Assembly: GCF_014207845.1 (NCBI RefSeq)
Contig: NZ_JACHLC010000007.1
Location: 1 to 64,000, forward strand
DNA length: 64,000 nt
From: Chryseobacterium shigense
GTDB taxonomy: Bacteria; Bacteroidota; Bacteroidia; Flavobacteriales; Weeksellaceae
Reading direction: 5' to 3'
Part shown: positions 52,493-61,785 of the stretch, in pieces
Layout of the letters: each line of letters opens with the position of its first letter
How positions within the stretch are numbered: position 1 is the first letter of the stretch
Position numbers and translations under genes: made by a program
The notes under the pieces: generated by a model
Database searches by the model: none
Seen by the model: the letters and a program-made list of their open reading frames with translations, nothing else
What the model was told of the DNA's origin: nothing

Positions 52493-53155
52493 TTATTGAG
52501 TTACGAAGTGAAAAATTGCAATAAAAATAAAGCCTGCAGGAATAAGGATGGAATACCATTTTCCAAAAGCTTTAATTACCGGAGTATATTTCGGATGCCT
52601 TGCACCAACAGACTGGAATGAAGACTGGAAACCGTGAGCCAAATGCAGACCAAGCAAAACAAAAGAGATCACATATAAAGCCACTCTCCAGATGTCTGCA
52701 AATTTCTCATGCAGCTCCGGCCAGAAACGTTCTGCATCGGGAGCAAGTCCTTCTACATACTTGTAGTTGATTTCATGAAGCCAGAAATCATATAAGTGAA
52801 GCGCAAGGAATGCCAAAACAACTGCTCCTGAAATAATCATATTTCTGGACATCCATGAAGAGTTCACGGAAGGATTGTTGGAAGCATACTTTATAGGACG
52901 CGCTTTATTGTTCTTAATTTCCAGCACAAATCCCATAATGAAATGGAAAATAACTGCAAAGCCAAGAACAGGCTGCATTAAGAACTGCACAAAAGGATTA
53001 TAGCCCATAAAATCCGATGCGGTATTGAATGCATCACGATTCAGGACTGATAACAAATTGGTCGTCAAATGCAGTATAAGAAAGATCAGCAAAAACATAG
53101 CTGATAATGCCATCGCATATTTTCTACCTATCGTAGAACTCGTTAAACCTGCCAT
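52493..53155 (-). CDS. sdhC: succinate dehydrogenase cytochrome b subunit (b558 type)
   Basis: A single 220-aa membrane subunit that holds two b hemes and anchors SdhAB, as in Bacillus and Bacteroidota; no separate sdhD is needed. It has five predicted membrane segments (about residues 12-34, 58-80, 103-124, 155-177, 198-218). His residues in or near them can serve as heme ligands (LHLTTN about 28, HFIMGF about 70, LHLYDF about 121, LHLAHGF about 170). It is the first gene of sdhCAB. Confidence 0.92.
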   Translation of the reverse strand: MAGLTSSTIGRKYAMALSAMFLLIFLILHLTTNLLSVLNRDAFNTASDFMGYNPFVQFLMQPVLGFAVIFHFIMGFVLEIKNNKARPIKYASNNPSVNSSWMSRNMIISGAVVLAFLALHLYDFWLHEINYKYVEGLAPDAERFWPELHEKFADIWRVALYVISFVLLGLHLAHGFQSSFQSVGARHPKYTPVIKAFGKWYSILIPAGFIFIAIFHFVTQ

Positions 53156-53178
53156 ATAAGTTTAAATTTGAATTTCCA

Positions 53179-53186
53179 CAAAATTA
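53179..53186 (-). promoter_or_regulatory. possible -7 box of sdhCAB
   Basis: On the minus strand TAATTTTG matches TAnnTTTG, 23 bases upstream of the sdhC ATG. No good -33 element is visible. Confidence 0.35.
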
Positions 53187-53298
53187 AGAAATGTTAACAA
53201 TATCGGGAAGTGAGAAATCTCACAATTAGCCAGTTTGTAATCTTTCTAAATAAGGATCTGACGCATTATTTAAAGGAAAAAATGAAATATGCGATTTA

Positions 53299-55068
53299 TT
53301 ATTTCAAATTGTAAATTCTGCCATTGTAAACTACCTTTTCTGTCATTTGAGGAAAGGTCTTTATTTCTACATTTCCAACACGTCTGGAAGAGCTGTAAGG
53401 GGTGGCTAAAAATTTGGAAACATTCTTTTTATCTGAGTTTCCTGTTATCCAGAAACAGGCTCTATTCCCTTTCTTTACGGACAATACTTTAGTTTTATTA
53501 AAATCATGAAGCAATACTTCTTCTTTCTGATTTTCAAAAATATTGAATCCTGTTCTGACCGCAAAAAAGATAAAAACCACAACTGTCAACCTGAATACAT
53601 TTTTAAAACTGATCTTCAACAATAATGGTCTCAACATATAAACAATGACAAATAAAGATAAAACTTCGGTCAGATTCATCGCTATGTTTGAAAAAAACAA
53701 TGTGCCTCTTTCTGCAAACCAATGAATGAGGCTTAATAAAATCCGCATTGACCCGTCGTATATGGAATTAATCAGTTCAAAATCCAGATCCAATCCTATG
53801 AGGGCCGTCATCAAAAAGGAAAATAGTATGAGTATTTCTGAAAACGGGACAATCAGGATATTGGCAGGAACAGAAACTAATGAGAACTGGTGAAAATAAT
53901 AAAGCACCAGCGGAAGTGTCGCCAATTGGGCAGAAAGCGAAATGGTAATGGTATTGTATATCAGCTTTTTAAAATAACCGTCCTGTCGGGGAAAATATTT
54001 CAAAAGAGGCTGGTTGAGCCAAAAAATCCCTAACACAGCCAGAAAACTTAGCTGAAAACCTACATCGAAGAGTTGCTGTGTATCAATTACCAGAATAATC
54101 ATAGCTGAGAGTGAAAGGGAATGAAGCAAGTCCGGCTTTCTCTGAAGCAGCACATAAATAAAATATACTGTAAGCATAATACAGGAACGCATCACAGAGT
54201 TTCCGAAACCTATGAATACCGCAAAAAGCCAGATAAAACCAATGCTGGAAATAATTGCATATTTCCTGAACCGTAGCGGACTGAACCTTGTCAGCAAAAA
54301 GTAAAACATTCCGAAAATTACGACAATATGGGTTCCGGAAATAGCCAGAAAATGAACCATTCCGGACTTGCTGAAATCCTGTACCATTCCAGCATCCATT
54401 TCCGTTCTGTCTGCGAGAATGATTCCTTTGAGGAATTCCCGGGTTTTGGGTGACATTTCTGTTTTGTCAATTTTTTGAAGCATGAATAATCTTCGTTGCT
54501 GAAACCATTCATTTAGATTTAAATCAACTCTTCCGGCAGCAGAAATTTCATCCGATAAATAGCACTGATATTCAATATTTTTTCTTCTCAGATATCCTGT
54601 ATAATCAAATTGAAAATCATACTGCGGAGATTTTGGTTTCGACAGATAAGCATTGGCCTTGTAATAGTGGTTGAAATCAAGTTCCTTATTCGTTTTGGGA
54701 ATATACATAACAGCATTGAAATTTTCTTTTCCGGCCTGAATTATGGCTTCATATTTTTTATTTTTCTCCGTAGAATTCAGTTTCTTTGAGATTTTAAAGA
54801 ATACTGTTGTGTTTGGAGGAAGAGACATATTGCCGGACGAAAAGGTATTAAAAAAGTGAAGGGTCATTCCGGCTCCGAAAAACAGCAGTCCCAGCAAGAC
54901 TGCTTTTGCTTTATGAAGAAAATAAGAATGTAAAAAATACAGAGCAAAAATTAACAGACAACCTGCCGAAATCATATAAATTATGGTTTCCCCTAATAGT
55001 AATTTATCCTGAAGAAAAATTCCGAGGATAAAGCAGACAGACAAAATAAGAAGCGGCTGTTTGTTCAA
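53299..55068 (-). CDS. ComEC/Rec2-family DNA uptake membrane channel
   Basis: ComEC forms the inner-membrane channel for DNA in natural transformation. The 589-aa protein has membrane segments near the N-terminus (about 1-75), an OB-like DUF4131 domain (about 75-190) and the Competence domain with multiple membrane helices (about 220-510). Its hallmark is HFLAISGTHIVVIFGMFYF (about 232-250). The C-terminal MBL domain of longer ComEC proteins is absent, as is usual in Bacteroidota. The only workable start is TTG at 55068, because an in-frame stop lies four codons upstream and the next Met is 31 residues in. It is transcribed like the sdh genes but separated by 143 bases. Confidence 0.88.
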   Translation of the reverse strand: MNKQPLLILSVCFILGIFLQDKLLLGETIIYMISAGCLLIFALYFLHSYFLHKAKAVLLGLLFFGAGMTLHFFNTFSSGNMSLPPNTTVFFKISKKLNSTEKNKKYEAIIQAGKENFNAVMYIPKTNKELDFNHYYKANAYLSKPKSPQYDFQFDYTGYLRRKNIEYQCYLSDEISAAGRVDLNLNEWFQQRRLFMLQKIDKTEMSPKTREFLKGIILADRTEMDAGMVQDFSKSGMVHFLAISGTHIVVIFGMFYFLLTRFSPLRFRKYAIISSIGFIWLFAVFIGFGNSVMRSCIMLTVYFIYVLLQRKPDLLHSLSLSAMIILVIDTQQLFDVGFQLSFLAVLGIFWLNQPLLKYFPRQDGYFKKLIYNTITISLSAQLATLPLVLYYFHQFSLVSVPANILIVPFSEILILFSFLMTALIGLDLDFELINSIYDGSMRILLSLIHWFAERGTLFFSNIAMNLTEVLSLFVIVYMLRPLLLKISFKNVFRLTVVVFIFFAVRTGFNIFENQKEEVLLHDFNKTKVLSVKKGNRACFWITGNSDKKNVSKFLATPYSSSRRVGNVEIKTFPQMTEKVVYNGRIYNLK

Positions 55069-55215
55069 ATTATCAATTATTTACAGCCAAAAAGTAATTA
55101 ATTTGCCTGATTATTCAGTAACACAGATTTTGCAGAATTTGGATATTATTTCCTATTTCAAGAATAATATAAGGCCTGATAATTTACTACGAAATAAGGT
55201 TTTATATAAAAAATA

Positions 55216-55240
55216 AAAGCTGCCTTTTGCAGACAGCTTT
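55216..55240 (-). terminator. terminator of the glycosidase gene
   Basis: AAAGCTG and CAGCTTT pair around an inner TGC/GCA helix; on the minus strand a T-rich run follows. It lies about 110 bases behind the gene ending at 55349. The rest of 55069-55348 shows nothing. Confidence 0.5.
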
Positions 55241-55348
55241 ATATTTAAAAAATGCTATTATCAGCAGTTTTATTTTAATTCATTTATTTTTTTAATCGAA
55301 TCTTACTTTCTGAAAAACAAATCTATTTATCAAAAGATATTTCCGGGA

Positions 55349-56437
55349 TTATTTACCCGTTAAAAACTGATCTGTCAAACGCCTGGTTTCTTTGATGTAG
55401 AACCAGGAATCTTTTCCGTAATCTTCATATTTGAAATTGCCCGTCTTTTTAGGAATTGCCGGTTCAATCTGTGTTCCTTCATGCCATTCATTAAATGAAG
55501 TGATCCCGATATAGTCCGGATTTACTTTTGCTGCTGCATGAAACATTCTTTCATAATATTTTCCGTTTTCCCTGCTTTTGAAATTGGCTTCATTCCAGGG
55601 TCTTATTCTTGTATCTGAATATCCAGGCCCTACACAAGGAATAAAAATAAGTTTATGATCTTTTGCAAATTGAGAAAGGTAGCTCCAGTTGGACACTGTA
55701 CTTCCAAAAACAAAACCTTCGCTGGCAAAGTAGGTATAAAAACCATCAAACCCGGATTTTTCAAAAAAAACTGCATGTTCCTTTTCAACCCACAATCCTA
55801 TATAAAGTCCGTCCAATTCTGTATTCCGAACTGTTTTTTCACCATTTTCAGAAAGGAGTTTTGTCCATTCTCCGGGGGAAATTTTATAGCTGTCGTACAC
55901 ATAGTACAACGGCTTTCCATCTTTTTTATAAAAAGCATGATGGTGAGAATAAGTCTTCACCAGGTAGGTAAGCTGTTCTCTAAGCTCTGTTATATTTTTG
56001 TAAAACGGTTCTATATGAAAAGCTACCTTAAGGCCAGACTGATCAGCTATATCAAGATATTGAGCAATACTTTTATCAACAAATGAGTCTTTTCCCAGCC
56101 AGCTTAAAACAACCACACCAACACCGGATTCTTTGATCATTTCCATGTGTTTTTTAATGATTTCCGGATCATTGGAACTGTAATTTCCTAAAGCAGGGTA
56201 AAAATTAGCACCAATATCGTCTCCTCCCCTATGATGTCCCAGGTTGTTCCATTTCTGATTGCTCCAGTGAGGGAGAATATCATGGTTCCAGTGCTCATAC
56301 TTTCCATCTACTTCCGGATTTGCATACCATCCGTAATAAAAAATCTGAACTTTCTCCCGCGATTTATTATTCTGGGCAGAACTTTTCACGGAAATGTTCA
56401 TCAACAGAATGAATATCAGTAAGCTTTTAAAATTCAT
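55349..56437 (-). CDS. secreted glycoside hydrolase, GH99/GH71-like
   Basis: The ATG at 56437 gives MNFKSLLIFILLMNISVKSSA, a signal peptide; the in-frame TTG at 56464 is less likely. The mature protein, about 340 aa, resembles family 99/71-like TIM-barrel glycosidases (endo-alpha-mannosidase type): IFYYGWYANPEVDGKYEHWN at the start, GVVVLSWLG (about 118-126), VAFHIEPFYKN (about 146-156), HAFYKKDGKPLYYVYDSYK (about 175-193) and the C-terminal GITSFNEWHEGTQIEPA (about 322-338) with acidic residues suited to catalysis. The natural substrate is not known; mannan or glycan fragments are plausible. It lies 5 bases upstream of nothing else on its strand except lpxB, whose stop is 34 bases away. Confidence 0.82.
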   Translation of the reverse strand: MNFKSLLIFILLMNISVKSSAQNNKSREKVQIFYYGWYANPEVDGKYEHWNHDILPHWSNQKWNNLGHHRGGDDIGANFYPALGNYSSNDPEIIKKHMEMIKESGVGVVVLSWLGKDSFVDKSIAQYLDIADQSGLKVAFHIEPFYKNITELREQLTYLVKTYSHHHAFYKKDGKPLYYVYDSYKISPGEWTKLLSENGEKTVRNTELDGLYIGLWVEKEHAVFFEKSGFDGFYTYFASEGFVFGSTVSNWSYLSQFAKDHKLIFIPCVGPGYSDTRIRPWNEANFKSRENGKYYERMFHAAAKVNPDYIGITSFNEWHEGTQIEPAIPKKTGNFKYEDYGKDSWFYIKETRRLTDQFLTGK

Positions 56438-56470
56438 GGTTATAAAATTTAAATCAAACCTCAACTTGCC

Positions 56471-57574
56471 TTACACGCTTACAATAACTGCAGCGGCTTT
56501 TTCACTGGCCCCTTTTCCGCCCAGTTTTTCTCTTAAAAGACTGTAATCTGCCAAAACCTGGTTTCTTTTTTCGCCTTCTATCATTTTATTAAGTTCATCT
56601 ACAAGGTTTTTGGTATTCAGATCGGTTTGGATCAGCTCTTTTACTACTTCCCTGTCCATAATCAGATTGACCAGGGAAATATATTTTATGTTTTTCACAA
56701 GTCTTTTTGCAATGGCGTAAGAAATTTTACTTCCACGATAGCATACCACTTCCGGAACATTCAGCAGAGCTGTTTCCAATGTTGCTGTTCCCGAAGTTAC
56801 CAAAGCTGCTTTTGAACATCTCAGCAGATCGTATGTTCTGTTGGATACAAAATGAACATTGTCATCCACATATTTTTGATAAAACTCTTTCGGGAGGCTT
56901 GGCGCACCGGCAATAACAAACTGGTAATTTTTAAAATGCGGTCTTACGGAAAGCATAATCTCAAGCATTTTCTCCACTTCCTGTTTTCTGGAACCGGGAA
57001 GAAGTGCGATAATTTCCTTTTCATTAAGGCCGTTTTCTTTTTTAAATTCTTCAATGCTGAGATCATTCAGTCCCGCAATAGCATCAAGAAGCGGATGCCC
57101 CACAAAATGAGAGTGAACCCCATGTTTTTTATAGAAATCTTCTTCGAAAGGAAGAATGACCATCATTTCATCCACATATTTTTTAACAATCTCTACCCTG
57201 CCTTCTTTCCAGGCCCAAAGCTGCGGAGAAATATAGTAAACTACTTTTATCCCAAGTTCTTTTGCAAATCTTGCGATTCTTAAATTAAATCCGGGATAAT
57301 CGATCAGGATAAGGATATCAGGTTTATGGTTTTTGATATCTTCTTTGCAGAATTTAATATTGTTCAGGATGGTTCTTAAATTCATTGCCACTTCCAGGAA
57401 TCCCATAAAAGCGAGGTCACGGTAATGTTTTACCAGAATTCCGCCCTGTGCTTTCATAAGATCTCCACCCCAGAATCTTATTTCTGCCTGCGGATCTTTC
57501 TGTTTAAGGGCTTTCATCAGGTTGCTCCCATGCAGATCACCGGAAGCTTCTCCTGCAATAATATAATACTTCAT
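56471..57574 (-). CDS. lpxB: lipid-A-disaccharide synthase
   Basis: LpxB joins UDP-2,3-diacylglucosamine and lipid X to form the lipid A disaccharide, on the cytoplasmic side of the inner membrane. The start at ATG 57574 gives MKYYIIAGEASGDLHGSNL, the family's usual N-terminus; the TTG at 57598 adds eight unlikely residues. Other motifs are FWGGDLM (about 34-40), AFMGFLEV (about 55-62), IDYPGFNLRIA (about 90-100), YISPQLWAWKEGR (about 112-124), LLPGSRKQEVEKML (about 192-205) and the nucleotide-sugar region SGTATLETAL (about 276-285). It confirms a Gram-negative envelope. Confidence 0.97.
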   Translation of the reverse strand: MKYYIIAGEASGDLHGSNLMKALKQKDPQAEIRFWGGDLMKAQGGILVKHYRDLAFMGFLEVAMNLRTILNNIKFCKEDIKNHKPDILILIDYPGFNLRIARFAKELGIKVVYYISPQLWAWKEGRVEIVKKYVDEMMVILPFEEDFYKKHGVHSHFVGHPLLDAIAGLNDLSIEEFKKENGLNEKEIIALLPGSRKQEVEKMLEIMLSVRPHFKNYQFVIAGAPSLPKEFYQKYVDDNVHFVSNRTYDLLRCSKAALVTSGTATLETALLNVPEVVCYRGSKISYAIAKRLVKNIKYISLVNLIMDREVVKELIQTDLNTKNLVDELNKMIEGEKRNQVLADYSLLREKLGGKGASEKAAAVIVSV

Positions 57575-57624
57575 TTCTATAGTAAGGATAGAGAACAAAT
57601 TAAGGTTTACTTGATCTTAATTTG

Positions 57625-57642
57625 TAAATTTGTCCAAAGATA
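57625..57642. promoter_or_regulatory. overlapping divergent -7 boxes, lpxB and DUF2480 gene
   Basis: TAAATTTG at 57625-57632 (plus strand) and TATCTTTG on the minus strand (complement of 57635-57642) both match TAnnTTTG. The two boxes lie back to back in the short spacer between the divergent genes; -33 elements are not clear. Confidence 0.4.
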
Positions 57643-57652
57643 ATGATAAAAA

Positions 57653-58162
57653 ATGTCAGAAGAATTTGAAATCCGAAATAAAGTTGCTGAAAGCGGTCTT
57701 GTGAATTTCGACCTGTCTACTCTGGTTCCTAAAGGGATAAGAAAGGGTATTGACCTTAAAGATTTTCTTTTCCAGGAAATGATCCTGAAGGAAAAAGATT
57801 TCAGGGAGAAAGTAGACGCCATTGATCCGGAAGAGTATAAAGACGCTTATATATACATTTACAATTCTGTAGATACTATTGTTCCGCTATGGGCTTATTT
57901 TGTATTGACTGCAAAGCTTACAGATGTTGCCAGAAAGATTGTTTTCGGGGACCGTGAAGACCTGGAAGTAATCCTGATGCACAATGCCATCCAGACTCAT
58001 GATTTTGAAGATATGAGAGGCAAAAGAGTCCTTGTAAAAGGATGCACTGATAAAGAAATCCCTGAAAATGCATACATAGAACTTGTTGAACAGCTGAAAC
58101 CAATGGTAAAATCCCTGATGTTTGGTGAAGCCTGCTCTAATGTTCCTATTGTAAAGAATTAA
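57653..58162 (+). CDS. DUF2480-family protein
   Basis: A 169-aa soluble protein that I recognise as the DUF2480 type, widespread in Bacteroidota and of unknown function. Characteristic parts are LVNFDLSTLVPKG (about 16-28), IDLKDFLFQEMILKEKDFR (about 33-51), DSVDTIVPLW-like YNSVDTIVPLWAYF (about 70-83), and the end with KRVLVKGCTDKEIPENAY (about 124-141) and MFGEACSNVPI. The C-terminal Cys pair (KGC, EAC) could bind a metal. It is divergent from lpxB and followed after 3 bases by the DUF2723-like gene. Confidence 0.85.
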   Translation: MSEEFEIRNKVAESGLVNFDLSTLVPKGIRKGIDLKDFLFQEMILKEKDFREKVDAIDPEEYKDAYIYIYNSVDTIVPLWAYFVLTAKLTDVARKIVFGDREDLEVILMHNAIQTHDFEDMRGKRVLVKGCTDKEIPENAYIELVEQLKPMVKSLMFGEACSNVPIVKN

Positions 58163-58165
58163 TGT

Positions 58166-59425
58166 ATGTTTAAAAATTTATACGCATTATTTTTATTTTT
58201 CATTTTTTTAGCCATTTATTACGTTGGCAGTTTTACAAGGATCCCGTTTGCTGACTGTGTAGGTTTTGTACACACTGTTGAATTGGGTAAATATGCTACA
58301 GTAGCAACTGCTATCACGCATTTTCTTTATGTAAATACAGGTATCCTGATTAAGGATATTACAGGGTTAGATGCTATTGCCGCCAGCAGGCTTTTAATTA
58401 TTGGCTCTGCCGCTGCTACGGTATCCGTTATCTATCTTACAATAAAAAGCATTACTAAAAAAGAATGGGTTTCTGTTACGGCTGCAATCGTTTTCGGGCT
58501 CAGCTTTTCTTTCTGGAGAAATGCAGAGATTGTGGAAGTATATACATACAATTCATTCTGGATAAGCCTTTTCTTCTTTTCAATGGTAAAAAGTTTTACG
58601 GAGCATAAGAAGAAATATATTGTATTAAGTGGATTATTTTTAGGAATAAGTCTGTGGCTGCATATCCAGAATGTACTGCTGATCCCTGCCCTGCTATTGT
58701 TTTTATATTATTTTAAAGAAGAGAAAAAGTACGCTTACACTTCACTTTTTTTATTTTTGTTTCTTTTCGTTTCTATAACTGTTTTAAATGTTTCTCAGGG
58801 CCTTCCGTTAAGTTCTCCTTATACTGCGGAAGGAGGTCACTGGATACAGGATACCTTTAAGAAAACACCTAAGCAGTACCTTATAGATTTTGTTCAGTCT
58901 GTAGCCTATTTGGTTTACAATTTCAATATTTTCATCGTTTTCGGGATTATCGGGATGGTTCATTTATACCAATCGGACAAAAAGATGTTTTTTGTATTTT
59001 TCACCGCTGCTGTATGTGTGTACGGTTTTTCTACATTTTATGCGGTTTCAGATAACTATGTATTTTTCATCCCTTTTAATATGATCTTTGCCCTTTCAAT
59101 TGGGTATGGACTTGCATTGCCGAAATACGAACCCCTGAAAAAATTCTCATGGGTATGTCTTTTTATTCCTCTCGGCTATTATGCTACCTATAAAACAGCA
59201 TTCCTAACGGAACCGGGAAGAAGCTTCCATGAAGCTAAAAAGTACAAGGGTGGGCTTGATTATTATCTGGTTCCCTGGATGAACAACAATGTAGGCATCC
59301 TGAAATTCATCATCGAAAAGAAAAAATCCCCCGATCCGATGCACTGGATGATTAATGGAGCGAAGGATTATATAGAGCTGATGAAAAGTAAAGGATATAC
59401 AGAAGAAGAGATTAAAAAACTTTAA
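58166..59425 (+). CDS. DUF2723-like membrane glycosyltransferase
   Basis: The 419-aa protein has about ten membrane segments and resembles the DUF2723 (GT117) family of Bacteroidota polyprenyl-dependent or protein O-mannosylation-type transferases. The first loop has IPFADCVGFVHTVELG (about 25-40), where an acidic Asp is expected at the active site; later come SFSFWRNAEIVEVYTYNSFW (about 112-131) and SLWLHIQNVLLIPALL (about 166-181). The C-terminal soluble part is short (about 80 residues) compared with 700-1000-aa members, so this is a small version of the family. It follows the DUF2480 gene by 3 bases. Donor and acceptor are unknown. Confidence 0.75.
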   Translation: MFKNLYALFLFFIFLAIYYVGSFTRIPFADCVGFVHTVELGKYATVATAITHFLYVNTGILIKDITGLDAIAASRLLIIGSAAATVSVIYLTIKSITKKEWVSVTAAIVFGLSFSFWRNAEIVEVYTYNSFWISLFFFSMVKSFTEHKKKYIVLSGLFLGISLWLHIQNVLLIPALLLFLYYFKEEKKYAYTSLFLFLFLFVSITVLNVSQGLPLSSPYTAEGGHWIQDTFKKTPKQYLIDFVQSVAYLVYNFNIFIVFGIIGMVHLYQSDKKMFFVFFTAAVCVYGFSTFYAVSDNYVFFIPFNMIFALSIGYGLALPKYEPLKKFSWVCLFIPLGYYATYKTAFLTEPGRSFHEAKKYKGGLDYYLVPWMNNNVGILKFIIEKKKSPDPMHWMINGAKDYIELMKSKGYTEEEIKKL

Positions 59426-59446
59426 CAATAATTGTGAATACAAAAA

Positions 59447-59476
59447 ACTTGTGAAACACATTTTTTAATATCTTTG
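59447..59476 (+). promoter_or_regulatory. promoter of the DUF937 gene
   Basis: TTG at 59447-59449 and TATCTTTG at 59469-59476 with a 19-base spacer match the Bacteroidota -33/-7 pattern very well. The ATG follows 29 bases after the -7 box. Confidence 0.7.
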
Positions 59477-59505
59477 ATTTACTTAATATTATAAATAAAC
59501 ACAAC

Positions 59506-60159
59506 ATGAGTTTAATCGACCTACTTACAGGTAACACCAGCAACCAGGTTGCTGAACAGGCAGAAAACAAATTCGGTATCAGCAGAAACCAGATTATTGC
59601 CCTGTTGGCGGTAGCAGCTCCTTTGGTTATTTCTTATCTTAGAAACAAATCTCAGGATGCCAATGAAGCAGAAGCTTTGAACAATGCATTAGATAAAGAC
59701 CACGACGGAAGTATACTTGATGATGCTTCACAAGCTGAAGCAAGACAGGCTGAAGGAGGATCTATCCTTGATCACGTTTTTGGCAGCCAGAAAAGTACCG
59801 TTGAAAACCAGTTATCTCAGAATACAGGAATCTCCATTGATAAAATTGGACCTGTTTTAGCGATGCTGGCTCCGGTAATTATGGGCTACATCGGTAAAGA
59901 AAAACAACAGAACAATGTAGGAGCCGGAGGTTTAGGAGATCTTTTGGGAGGAATTCTTGGAAATGCATCCAACCAGGCTCAGGCACAGCAATCCAACCCT
60001 TTAAATGACATTTTAGGAAGTGTTCTTGGAGGCGGACAGGCTCAATCCGGAGGCAATCCACTTAACGACATCCTGGGAAGTGTACTGGGTGGCGGACAGC
60101 AACAACAGCAAGGGGGCGGATTAGGAAGTATCCTTGGTAACATTTTAGGAGGAAAATAA
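59506..60159 (+). CDS. DUF937 domain protein with Gly/Gln-rich tail
   Basis: The 217-aa protein has an N-terminal DUF937 domain (about 1-120), with two related halves: IDLLTGNTSNQVAEQAENKF and QIIALLAVAAPLVISYL, then QLSQNTGISIDKIGPVLAML. From about 135 it becomes Gly, Gln, Asn and Ser-rich, with the unit NPLNDILGSVLGGGQ repeated twice and a third related GGLGSILGNILGGK end. No signal peptide is visible. The function is unknown; DUF937 proteins include YidB-like proteins. It has a good promoter of its own and a terminator, so it is monocistronic. Confidence 0.85.
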   Translation: MSLIDLLTGNTSNQVAEQAENKFGISRNQIIALLAVAAPLVISYLRNKSQDANEAEALNNALDKDHDGSILDDASQAEARQAEGGSILDHVFGSQKSTVENQLSQNTGISIDKIGPVLAMLAPVIMGYIGKEKQQNNVGAGGLGDLLGGILGNASNQAQAQQSNPLNDILGSVLGGGQAQSGGNPLNDILGSVLGGGQQQQQGGGLGSILGNILGGK

Positions 60160-60176
60160 TTTAATTTTGCATATTG

Positions 60177-60208
60177 AAAAAGGCTGAAGATTGATCTTCA
60201 GCCTTTTT
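60177..60208 (+). terminator. terminator of the DUF937 gene
   Basis: AAAAAGGCTGAAGA-TTGA-TCTTCAGCCTTTTT forms a 14-bp stem with a 4-base loop. Confidence 0.92.
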
Positions 60209-60287
60209 ATTTTTAGCTCTCCGCTTCAGTTTCAGAAGATCCAACTGGAATGACAGACTCAATAATGACTTCCGGGTTCCATCAAAT

Positions 60288-61682
60288 CTACACTTTCACA
60301 GTCTTCCACTTTCCTTTTTTAAACAGAACGAACGCAACAATAGTTATTAAAGTTTCTGCGGCAGGAATAGAGATAAAAACCCCTTTCGGCCCCATTTCAA
60401 AGTGCCTGGAAAGAAAATAAGCCAATGGAATCTGAAATAACCAGAACCCGAAAAAGTTCACCCAGGTTGGTGTCCAGGTATCACCTGCTCCGTTAAAAGC
60501 ATTGATCAATACCATCCCGATTCCGTAGAAAATAAATCCTACGCTCATAATGTGCAATGCATTTTTGGCAAAATCTTTAATTGCCTCCTCCTGTGTAAAG
60601 AAACCGACAAGAAAGTCTCCGAGAAAGAAAAATATTAAACTTACGGCCAGCATGAAGATGACGTTATATTTTACTGTTTTCATCACAGACTGTTCTGCTC
60701 TCAGCATTTCATCAGCTCCCATATTCTGTCCCACCAGTGTGGAAGCCGCATTGCTAAGTCCCCATGCGGGAAGCATAAAGAACATCATCAGCCTCAGAGC
60801 CGTCTGATATCCGGCAGAAGCGTTTTCTCCGCCGGTAGTTGCAACCAGCTGGGCAAGAAAAATCCAGCTGCAGGAAGCAATCACAAACTGAAAAATACCG
60901 GGAGTTGCAATCTTTATAATAGATCTTATCTGATTGAAATCAGGAATAAAGTAAGAAAGTAGAATACGGATCTGGGTATCAGCTACAAAAAGATGATACA
61001 GCTGGTAAATAACACCGATACTTCTGCCTATTGTAGTGGCCAAAGCTGCCCCCGTAAGTCCCATCGCAGGAACAGGCCCCAGACCTTTAATGAACACCGG
61101 GCAAAGAATAATATTCACAATATTGGCAATCCAAAGAGATTTCATGGCAATGGCTGCATTTCCCGCTCCCCTGAAGATCCCGTTGATCAGAAATAAAAGC
61201 ATAATAACCACACTGCTCCCCATCATAATTCTCGTAAAATCTTTTCCGTAAGCCGCAGCTTCAGGTTTTGAACCCATCAGAATTAAAATTTCTTCAGCAT
61301 AAATAACCCCGAACAAACTGAGTATTGAAGTAACAATAAATGAAACCAGTAAAACCTGTGCTGCACTTCTGGAAGCCTGCTGCGGGTTTTTCTCCCCGAT
61401 TCTCCGTGCCACCAAAGCCGTTGCAGCCATACTCATTCCTATTGCAATAGAGTACATTACCGAAAGTACCGATTCTGTTAGTCCAACACTCTGGATTGCA
61501 TAACCGCTTTCTTTTAAATGCCCCACAAAATACAGGTCAACTAAGGCAAATACGGATTCCATTGCCATCTCCAGCATCATAGGAATAGCCAGGAGGAGAA
61601 CTGCGCTTCTTATTGTTATTTTTGTGTAATCTACTTCATCGCCGCTAAAGGCCCTTTTCAAAAATTCTATATATTTTGACAT
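60288..61682 (-). CDS. MATE-family multidrug efflux transporter
   Basis: A 464-aa inner-membrane exporter of the multidrug and toxin extrusion family with twelve predicted membrane segments arranged as two repeats. Typical parts are IPMMLEMAMESVFALVDLYF (about 33-52), MAATALVARRIGEKNP (about 85-100) and the second-half counterpart STLVGQNMGADEMLRAEQ (about 311-328). MATE proteins use Na+ or H+ gradients to expel cationic drugs; the substrate here is unknown. It is monocistronic and convergent with the DUF937 gene. Confidence 0.93.
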   Translation of the reverse strand: MSKYIEFLKRAFSGDEVDYTKITIRSAVLLLAIPMMLEMAMESVFALVDLYFVGHLKESGYAIQSVGLTESVLSVMYSIAIGMSMAATALVARRIGEKNPQQASRSAAQVLLVSFIVTSILSLFGVIYAEEILILMGSKPEAAAYGKDFTRIMMGSSVVIMLLFLINGIFRGAGNAAIAMKSLWIANIVNIILCPVFIKGLGPVPAMGLTGAALATTIGRSIGVIYQLYHLFVADTQIRILLSYFIPDFNQIRSIIKIATPGIFQFVIASCSWIFLAQLVATTGGENASAGYQTALRLMMFFMLPAWGLSNAASTLVGQNMGADEMLRAEQSVMKTVKYNVIFMLAVSLIFFFLGDFLVGFFTQEEAIKDFAKNALHIMSVGFIFYGIGMVLINAFNGAGDTWTPTWVNFFGFWLFQIPLAYFLSRHFEMGPKGVFISIPAAETLITIVAFVLFKKGKWKTVKV

Positions 61683-61765
61683 TTTCTAATCAATAATTAT
61701 CTGATTTCCAAAAATACAAATTCAATTCTTATAAAAAATTAGTTACTCATATCAAAAAAATAATT

Positions 61766-61773
61766 TAGATTTG
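61766..61773 (+). promoter_or_regulatory. -7 box of the first ankyrin gene
   Basis: TAGATTTG matches TAnnTTTG, ending 12 bases before the ATG at 61786. An alternative TTG start at 61771 would lie inside this box, which argues for the ATG. Confidence 0.45.
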
Positions 61774-61785
61774 TATATTCTTAAA

